Assembly: GCF_001375655.1 (NCBI RefSeq)
Contig: NZ_CTEN01000005.1
Span: 1-64,000 of the forward strand
From: Streptococcus varani
Lineage (GTDB): Bacteria > Bacillota > Bacilli > Lactobacillales > Streptococcaceae
Length of the DNA stretch: 64,000 nt
Direction: 5' to 3'
Below, piece by piece: positions 58,305 to 64,000 of the stretch; positions within the stretch are counted from its first letter, which is position 1, and each line of letters begins with the position of its first letter. The notes under the pieces were generated by a model. That model was not told the DNA's origin. It did no database searches and saw nothing but the letters and a program-made list of their open reading frames with translations. A program made the translations under genes and the position numbers.

Positions 58305-59459
58305 TTAGGATATCTCCTTTTTCCTTAAAAACAGAAAGAAGACTAAACTTAAGAACATGGCACCAGCTGTAATGTAAAAAGGAGTAACAAACATTTCCCA
58401 AGAGAGTCGAGCAACCAGCTTGGTTAGGATGAGGGGCGATACAATGACACCAATATTACCAGCTGTAATCGCCATACTGGTCACGAATGTCAACTGTTCT
58501 TTGGGATAATGGATAGCCATCCCATCAAAAATAGCCGACATTCCTCCTACAAAACTAGCTCCAATGAGTATGGCTCCAAGATAAAATAATGGAAGATGAT
58601 TCCCAAAAACAAAGAGAAGATTCCCAAGAGCCATCAAAAGCAACATGAGGGGCAAGGTGTAACTTTTCATCACTTTACTAATGGTTCCAAAGACAAGCCC
58701 CAGAAGAATACCGCTAAAGGCTAAAACTACTAAAAGACGGCTGGCATCAAACTGATTATAGGCATAATGATTGACCAGTAACGTTGGGATTTTAATGGTT
58801 GCACCAATATAGGCAATCCCAATCAAGAGGGTAATGAGCATCCATAGAACCGCTTCTTGATCGAAGACAACTACTTTTGTTAGACGCTTTTCTTGAACGG
58901 GTATATCTATCACAAAATAATGAAAGAGAAATAAGACTGGTAAAACGAGTATATAAATTAAGAAAATATATCGGGTTCCTAATAGCAAAGCATAACCTAC
59001 TAAAAACGTTGTTAGGGTCTTACCAATATTGAGAGTAGCTGTCCGCATACCAATCATTGCTGAACGACTCTCTTTGTCGAAATAATCACTAATCATGCTA
59101 ATGGATAAAGGGTTGTAAATTCCAATCCCAAAACCCAAAAGTAAGCGACCAATAAAGACTAGTTGAAAATTTGTCGCAAAAAAGGATAGAAGTCCAGATA
59201 AAAAAATCAATGACAAGCCCAGTTCAACTGTTTTTTTCTTGCCAATCTTAGCAATTAGTAGATTACTAAAAATAACAGCCAATAGAATCATCATCGCTGG
59301 AATAGTGACCAATGTTTCTACAGAAACAAGGGTAATTGATGGATCTTTAGCATGATAAAATGTATAGAGATCAGGTATAGCTGGTGCAATCGCTAGGTGC
59401 GACATAATAAAAAGCGAAGTAGAGAGTAAGGCAATTTTCAGCCCCTTTATTTGTTTCAT
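58305..59459 (-). CDS. MFS transporter
   Basis: A 384-residue protein with about 12 membrane segments. It resembles the transporter at 4659-5819: both begin with a short basic N-terminus and a segment with (A/S)PAIP, and share a RLLLGFGIGI(Y/L) loop, so they are paralogues. The substrate is unknown. The ATG at 59459 has AAGGA upstream; the ATG at 59486 has none. Confidence 0.8.
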   Translation of the reverse strand: MKQIKGLKIALLSTSLFIMSHLAIAPAIPDLYTFYHAKDPSITLVSVETLVTIPAMMILLAVIFSNLLIAKIGKKKTVELGLSLIFLSGLLSFFATNFQLVFIGRLLLGFGIGIYNPLSISMISDYFDKESRSAMIGMRTATLNIGKTLTTFLVGYALLLGTRYIFLIYILVLPVLFLFHYFVIDIPVQEKRLTKVVVFDQEAVLWMLITLLIGIAYIGATIKIPTLLVNHYAYNQFDASRLLVVLAFSGILLGLVFGTISKVMKSYTLPLMLLLMALGNLLFVFGNHLPLFYLGAILIGASFVGGMSAIFDGMAIHYPKEQLTFVTSMAITAGNIGVIVSPLILTKLVARLSWEMFVTPFYITAGAMFLSLVFFLFLRKKEIS

Positions 59460-59487
59460 GTTATTTCCTTTATTGGAGGATGTCATA

Positions 59488-59521
59488 AAAAGAAAATCGT
59501 ACTGTCTACGATTTTCTTTTT
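59488..59521 (-). terminator. Terminator of tsf
   Basis: AAAAAGAAAATCG, loop TACTGTCTA, CGATTTTCTTTTT; A and T runs allow both directions. Confidence 0.8.
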
Positions 59522-59527
59522 AGTTAT

Positions 59528-60568
59528 TTAGTTGTTCAAAGCTGCTGCCATTGTAGCAGCTACTTCTGATTCGAAGTCATTAGCTTTCTTCTCGATACCT
59601 TCACCAACTTCAAAACGAGCGAATTCAATAGCTTTAGCGTTTACGCTATCAAGGTAAGCTTCAACTGTTTTGCTATCGTCCATGATGTACACTTGTGCAA
59701 GAAGAGTGTAAGCTTGGTCAACTTTAGTATTGTCAAGCATGAAGCGATCCATTTTACCTGGAAGAATTTTATCCCAGATTTTTTCTGGTTTACCTTCTGC
59801 CGCCAATTCAGCTTTGATATTTTCTTCAGCTGCTGCGATGATTTCAGGAGTCAATTGAGCTTTTGAACCGTATTCCAAGAATGGAAGAGCTGGTTTATCA
59901 ACCATTGCACGCGATTCATTGTCTTGCTCGATAGCATGGTTGAGTTGAGCCAATTCATCTTTAACAAACTGTTCGTTCAATTCAGTGTATGAAAGAACGG
60001 TTGGTTTCATGGCTGCAATATGCATAGATACTTGTTTCGCAAGGGCATCATCGCCACCTTCAACAACAGAGATAACACCAATACGACCGCCGTTATGTTG
60101 GTAAGCACCAAAATGTTGATCATCTGCTTTTTCGATCAAAGCAAATCGACGGAATGAAATTTTCTCACCGATAGTTGCAGTTGCATTGACATAAGCTGCT
60201 TCCAAAGTTTCACCTGAAGGCATTGTCAAAGCAAGTGCCTCTTCGTTGTTAGCTGGTTTACCTTCTGCAATGACTTTAGCTGTTTGGTTTACCAAATCAA
60301 CAAATTGAGCGTTTTTCGCAACAAAGTCTGTTTCGGCGTTTACTTCAACTACCGCAGCTACGTTACCATTTACATAGACACCAGTCAAGCCTTCTGCAGC
60401 AACGCGGTCAGCTTTTTTAGCTGCCTTAGCCATACCTTTTTCGCGAAGTAATTCAATCGCCTTTTCGATGTCACCGTCAGTTTCAACCAAGGCTTTCTTA
60501 GCGTCCATAACGCCAGCACCTGATTTTTCACGCAATTCTTTAACAAGTTTTGCTGTAATTTCTGCCAT
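59528..60568 (-). CDS. tsf: Elongation factor Ts
   Basis: A 346-residue nucleotide exchange factor for EF-Tu. The N-terminal UBA-type domain ([20 protein letters not shown]) and the core stretch with [10 protein letters not shown] are clear. It is longer than the E. coli protein (283), as in other streptococci. AGGAAAAA lies before the ATG. It is in an operon with rpsB, with a 347-nt structured gap between. Confidence 0.96.
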   Translation of the reverse strand: MAEITAKLVKELREKSGAGVMDAKKALVETDGDIEKAIELLREKGMAKAAKKADRVAAEGLTGVYVNGNVAAVVEVNAETDFVAKNAQFVDLVNQTAKVIAEGKPANNEEALALTMPSGETLEAAYVNATATIGEKISFRRFALIEKADDQHFGAYQHNGGRIGVISVVEGGDDALAKQVSMHIAAMKPTVLSYTELNEQFVKDELAQLNHAIEQDNESRAMVDKPALPFLEYGSKAQLTPEIIAAAEENIKAELAAEGKPEKIWDKILPGKMDRFMLDNTKVDQAYTLLAQVYIMDDSKTVEAYLDSVNAKAIEFARFEVGEGIEKKANDFESEVAATMAAALNN

Positions 60569-60915
60569 GAGTTTTTCCTCCAAAATTTTTTGACCAGTCG
60601 CCTGATCTTTTCTATAAAATAAGGGGCAGGGCTCAGCCCCGCCCCTTAGGTGTTTTTTAAATTGTAAGTGAGCAATGAGCTCTTAGTTACTTGTAATTGT
60701 ACACGAGCTAAAGGCTTCGGGATTTAGATAGCTTGTCTAGCAAATCAGGATTTGCTGTCAAGCTCCTAAAATCCTGTTGCCTTTGGGCGCTCTTAGTTAC
60801 TTATAAATTGTACTCGGACTAAAATCCTGCTGAAAAAGATAAACTTCCTTGTGTGCAAGCACACGGTGTCAGTTTCCTATTTTCAATTGGATTTTTTACC
60901 GTCCTTAGTTACTTA
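60569..60915 (-). other. Structured intergenic region between rpsB and tsf
   Basis: 347 nt without a gene but rich in signals. There is a GC-rich hairpin (AAGGGGC.GGGCT / AGCCC.GCCCCTT, 60617-60645), a possible attenuator before tsf. A GTGTGC/GCACAC stem lies at about 60853-60866. A motif AAGTAACTAAG (minus strand) recurs three times: just after the rpsB stop (60903-60915), at 60790-60803 and at 60680-60693. CAGGATTTTAG recurs twice. No reading frame of note. Confidence 0.6.
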
Positions 60916-61692
60916 TTATTTACCTTCGACAACTTCAACCAATTCTTCGATTGATTCAGTTGATGCTGCTTCTTCAGCCATTTCAGCTTCTACAGCTGCA
61001 ACGTTATCTTCACCTTGGTTGCCTTCGATGATAGCGTCAGCCATTTTAGCTGTAATCAATTTAACAGCGCGGATAGCGTCATCGTTAGCTGGGATGATCA
61101 CATCGATGTCATCTGGATCAGTGTTTGTGTCAACCATCGCTACAACTGGGATGCCCAATTTTTTAGCTTCTTTAACAGCGATTTGCTCTTTATGTGGGTC
61201 AACAACGTACATTACGTCTGGGATGCGTGGCATGTCTTCGATACCGCCCAAGAATTTTTCAAGACGAGCGCGTTGTTTGTTCAACAAGGCAACTTCTTTC
61301 TTAGGAAGAACTTCGAAAGTTCCTTCTTCTTCCATGCGTTTGATTTCTTTCAAACGAGCGATACGTTTTTGGATTGTACCCCAGTTAGTAAGAGTACCAC
61401 CCAACCAACGGTGGTTGATGAAGTATTGACCAGCGCGGATAGCTTCGTCTTTAACAGCCTCAGCAGCTTGTTTTTTCGTACCTACAAACAAGATAACCGC
61501 TTCGTTAGCTGCTGCATCACGAATAAAGTCGTAAGCTTGGTCAGCCAATTTTACAGTTTGTTGAAGGTCGATGACGTGGATACCGTTACGCTCTGTGAAG
61601 ATGTATTTCGCCATCTTAGGGTTCCAGCGACGAGTTTGGTGACCAAAGTGCACACCCGCCTCAAGAAGTTGTTTCATTGAAATTACTGCCAT
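60916..61692 (-). CDS. rpsB: 30S ribosomal protein S2
   Basis: A 258-residue ribosomal protein. The conserved [33 protein letters not shown] and [10 protein letters not shown] are typical, with the C-terminal Glu/Ala-rich tail. AAAGGAG precedes the ATG at 61692; the frame extends upstream without support. It is the first gene of rpsB-tsf. Confidence 0.97.
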   Translation of the reverse strand: MAVISMKQLLEAGVHFGHQTRRWNPKMAKYIFTERNGIHVIDLQQTVKLADQAYDFIRDAAANEAVILFVGTKKQAAEAVKDEAIRAGQYFINHRWLGGTLTNWGTIQKRIARLKEIKRMEEEGTFEVLPKKEVALLNKQRARLEKFLGGIEDMPRIPDVMYVVDPHKEQIAVKEAKKLGIPVVAMVDTNTDPDDIDVIIPANDDAIRAVKLITAKMADAIIEGNQGEDNVAAVEAEMAEEAASTESIEELVEVVEGK

Positions 61693-61807
61693 GAGTATTT
61701 CTCCTTTTTGTTTTTTCCTCTTCCAAACTTCAACTTGCAAAGCAACCCGTAGGCAACAGCCCCACAATGGATTTGAAATGAGTATTTGTTGTTTTCACAA
61801 CTTAAAT

Positions 61808-61836
61808 AGTATAACAAAAATTCATCCCTTTTACAA
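61808..61836 (-). promoter_or_regulatory. Promoter of rpsB-tsf
   Basis: Minus strand: -35 TTGTAA (61831-61836), 17-nt spacer, -10 TATACT (61808-61813); leader of about 110 nt. The leader has GTTGCC-rich short repeats that could form an autoregulatory structure. The gap upstream (61837-62057) shows nothing but a short string shared with 7424-7438. Confidence 0.75.
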
Positions 61837-62057
61837 GTCATTTGATGATTTTTTCAAGCCAGCGGTAAATAATATGCGACAAGAGCAGTTTCCTCCAAAC
61901 TTTCATCTTCTAATGAGAGGATTCGAAGGTCAAAGTTACTGGAAATAGCCATTCTACTTAAGGGAAATCAAAATAGATGGGCTAGCATACTTGGTAGTAG
62001 ATAGGAATGTCACATTCTGATTTTCAAAGAGTCTGACTAAGCAACCCTGTAAAACAA

Positions 62058-62093
62058 AGAAGCAGCCCTTATTGTAAGGAACTACTTCTATTT
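62058..62093 (-). terminator. Terminator of the P-type ATPase gene
   Basis: Minus strand: AGAAGTAG..CCTTA, loop CAAT, AAGGG..CTGCTTCT, then TTTGTTTT. Confidence 0.75.
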
Positions 62094-62150
62094 GTCTCAT
62101 TTATTAGTAACAAAGAAATCTGCTAGGTTCTTGGAAATTCCCCTTGCTTC

Positions 62151-64000
62151 TTAGTTAAAATAACGACGCATCAGTTTGTTAGAAACATAGACCAAGGCAG
62201 TGGTAATCAACAATGCAATGGTCATATAACCCCATGTGAAGGCAGTTAATGGTTGTGTGTCCAAAATATTATTCCAAAACGGAAGATAGACGACAGCTAA
62301 CTGGAAAGTAAAGGAAATAGCTAGAGCCAGGAGCAAAATCTTATTTTGGAAGAGACTCTTATCAATCCCAAAACCTTTTTCTTTCCGGATATTAAAGACG
62401 TGGAACAATTGTGCCATAGCCATAAAGGTAAAGGTTGCTGTTTGAGCGTATTCTAAACTTGCTTCATTCGTGTAGGCGATATTAAAGACAATAAAGCTGG
62501 CAATGGCAATCAAGGCACCGTTTACGATAATTTGGCTGAGGAATTTCTTGCTAACAAGTCCGCCCTTGGCATCGCGAGGAGGCTTGTTCATAATGTCTTC
62601 TTCCGAACTTTCAAAGGCTAGGGCCAAGGCTGGGCCAATATCAATGACCAAGTTCAAGAAGAGGATATGCAAAGCTTGGATAGGCATCGGTAAAATGAAG
62701 ACGAAAGTCATCAAAACGGTCAAAATTTCAACCATATTACATGAGAAGAGGAAAGCTACATATTTTTTGATATTGGCGAAAATGATTCGACCGATTTCGA
62801 CAGCGTCAACAATGGTTGAGAAACGGTCATCTGTCAAAATCATATCCGATGATTCTTTAGCTACTTCCGTACCACGAATTCCCATGGCAACACCAATTTC
62901 AGCACCATTTAAGGCTGGAGCGTCATTGACACCATCTCCTGTCATGGCAACTACCTCATCTTGACCCTGTAAGGCTTGGACAATTTGTAGTTTATTTTCA
63001 GGAGAAACACGCGCAAATACCGCTGTTTCTTGTACTTTTTCAGCAAAATCTGGTTGATTGACAGCTTTGTCAATTTCTAAACCAGTCATAGTGTTCTCGG
63101 CATTTTCAATACCAATTTGTTGGGCGATGATAGAGGCCGTCTTAGGATGGTCACCTGTAATCATCTTAACCTGAATACCTGCTCCCTGAGTTAAACGAAC
63201 AGCTTCTTTGACATCTTGTCTTGGTGGGTCAACAATACCAACCAAACCATCTAAAACAAAGTTCTCTTTGTGGCTCGACACAAAGTCATCCAAATCACCT
63301 TGAACAGATTGTGATGCATCTAGGTCAAGGGAGGCTACTGCCAAGACCCGCATCCCTTTACCAGCAATTTCTTCGTTCTGATCTGACCAGTAGTTTTCTT
63401 CTTGCTTGTCAGACACAAACATTCTCATTAAGACATCTGGTGCCCCTTTTACAATCACACGATTCTGTGGACCTTCATAATGGACAACCATGTATTTTTT
63501 CTCTGAACTAAATGGAACTTCAGCAACTTTTTCCCACTGACTCTGATCGATTACTGGTCTTGTTAAACCGGCTTTAGCAGCCAGTACAACCAAGGCTCCC
63601 TCTGTTGGGTCACCAATGATTTCATACTCAACCTTGTCATTGTCTTCACTCTGTTCATCCGCTTGGCGCAACTGAGCATTGGAAGCCAAGAGTCCATTTA
63701 AGACAAAGCGAGTAAGGGCGTCATGCTCGCTAGGTTGGTCCAGGGTTAATTGGAAATCACTGTCCTGTTTTTCGCCATCAATGGTAAAGTCACCTTCTGG
63801 CTGGTAACCTGTTCCTGAAATCGCCACCACTTGATCCTCAGGTAAGTAGACCATTTCTGCTGTCATCTGGTTTTCCGTCAAGGTACCTGTCTTATCACTG
63901 GCAATGACGGTAGTTGACCCCAGGGTCTCTACTGCGGACAAACTCTTAACCAAGGCCTTGTGATCGGACATGATTTTCATCCCACGGGAAAGAGTGATGG
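62151..64000 (-). CDS. P-type cation ATPase (PacL/P2-type), C-terminal part
   Basis: Incomplete: the gene runs off the right edge of the window. The visible part is 609 or more residues from just before the phosphorylation motif DKTGTLTE. It continues through the nucleotide-binding domain (KGAPDVL, MITGDHPKTA), the hinge TGDGVNDAPAL, and six C-terminal membrane segments. The pattern (VEILTVLMTFV, NLVIDIGPALALAFE, then NPLP-free PPRDAKGG) fits the P2-type calcium/cation pumps. Calcium is likely; other cations are possible. The open frame's first Met at 63980 is internal and not a start. Confidence 0.85.
   Translation of the reverse strand, partial: ITLSRGMKIMSDHKALVKSLSAVETLGSTTVIASDKTGTLTENQMTAEMVYLPEDQVVAISGTGYQPEGDFTIDGEKQDSDFQLTLDQPSEHDALTRFVLNGLLASNAQLRQADEQSEDNDKVEYEIIGDPTEGALVVLAAKAGLTRPVIDQSQWEKVAEVPFSSEKKYMVVHYEGPQNRVIVKGAPDVLMRMFVSDKQEENYWSDQNEEIAGKGMRVLAVASLDLDASQSVQGDLDDFVSSHKENFVLDGLVGIVDPPRQDVKEAVRLTQGAGIQVKMITGDHPKTASIIAQQIGIENAENTMTGLEIDKAVNQPDFAEKVQETAVFARVSPENKLQIVQALQGQDEVVAMTGDGVNDAPALNGAEIGVAMGIRGTEVAKESSDMILTDDRFSTIVDAVEIGRIIFANIKKYVAFLFSCNMVEILTVLMTFVFILPMPIQALHILFLNLVIDIGPALALAFESSEEDIMNKPPRDAKGGLVSKKFLSQIIVNGALIAIASFIVFNIAYTNEASLEYAQTATFTFMAMAQLFHVFNIRKEKGFGIDKSLFQNKILLLALAISFTFQLAVVYLPFWNNILDTQPLTAFTWGYMTIALLITTALVYVSNKLMRRYFN

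Overview
The window is about 64 kb of a low-GC Gram-positive chromosome. The protein families, the gene order (uppS-cdsA-rseP-proS-polC, ppc-ftsW, xpaC-telA, hslO-dusB, ctsR-clpC, rpsB-tsf), the sortase-anchored LPXTG protein and the fused glutathione gene gshAB point to Streptococcus. Streptococcus suis is the best guess; this is an inference, since no search was run.

Layout. 1-1.9 kb: relic of a prophage or integrative-element lysogeny module (Cro-like and CI-like regulators, ImmA/IrrE-type peptidase, C-terminal stump of a tyrosine integrase). 2.1-4.65 kb: an ISAs1-like IS beside a frameshifted IS30-like IS. 4.66-8.9 kb: MFS exporter with a divergent Crp/Fnr-type regulator, peptide deformylase and aminopeptidase PepS. 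9.4-18.9 kb: one minus-strand housekeeping block from uppS to polC (lipid carrier, phospholipid precursor, intramembrane protease, prolyl-tRNA synthetase, replicative polymerase). 19-21 kb: IS debris around a GNAT gene. 21.1-28.0 kb: tuf, an ECF sigma/anti-sigma pair, ppc and ftsW. 28.2-35.5 kb: another decayed IS, an ECF-transporter S component with a DUF4430 lipoprotein, a secreted GH25 muramidase, a DUF368 undecaprenyl-phosphate transporter candidate, ybaK, lysS and an AraC/GyrI-type regulator. 36.1-43.2 kb: TetR, a luciferase-like oxidoreductase, an IS1182 stump, yajC, purA and gshAB. 43.2-45 kb: a nested ISL3/IS composite. 45-54 kb: a cell-surface region with an LPXTG DUF6287 protein, xpaC and a frameshifted telA, hslO-dusB, then a cluster of secreted proteins with DUF5648-type repeats, including a trypsin-like protease. 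54.3-64 kb: GNAT, clpC-ctsR (with a CtsR operator), a thioredoxin-like protein, an MFS exporter, tsf, rpsB and the C-terminal part of a P-type cation ATPase running off the right edge.

Between the housekeeping genes lie three related intergenic repeats (near 9.2, 35.7 and 39.2 kb), two with a near-perfect hairpin, plus two orphan pieces that look like the ends of one group II intron. The most interesting points are the DUF5648/DUF6287 secreted cluster bordered by a duplicated gene end, the ISL3 composite whose 8-bp target duplication reveals its history, two IS copies with complementary internal deletions, a 26-nt exact match between the IS30 frameshift site and polC, and two genes predicted to be transcribed without a leader.
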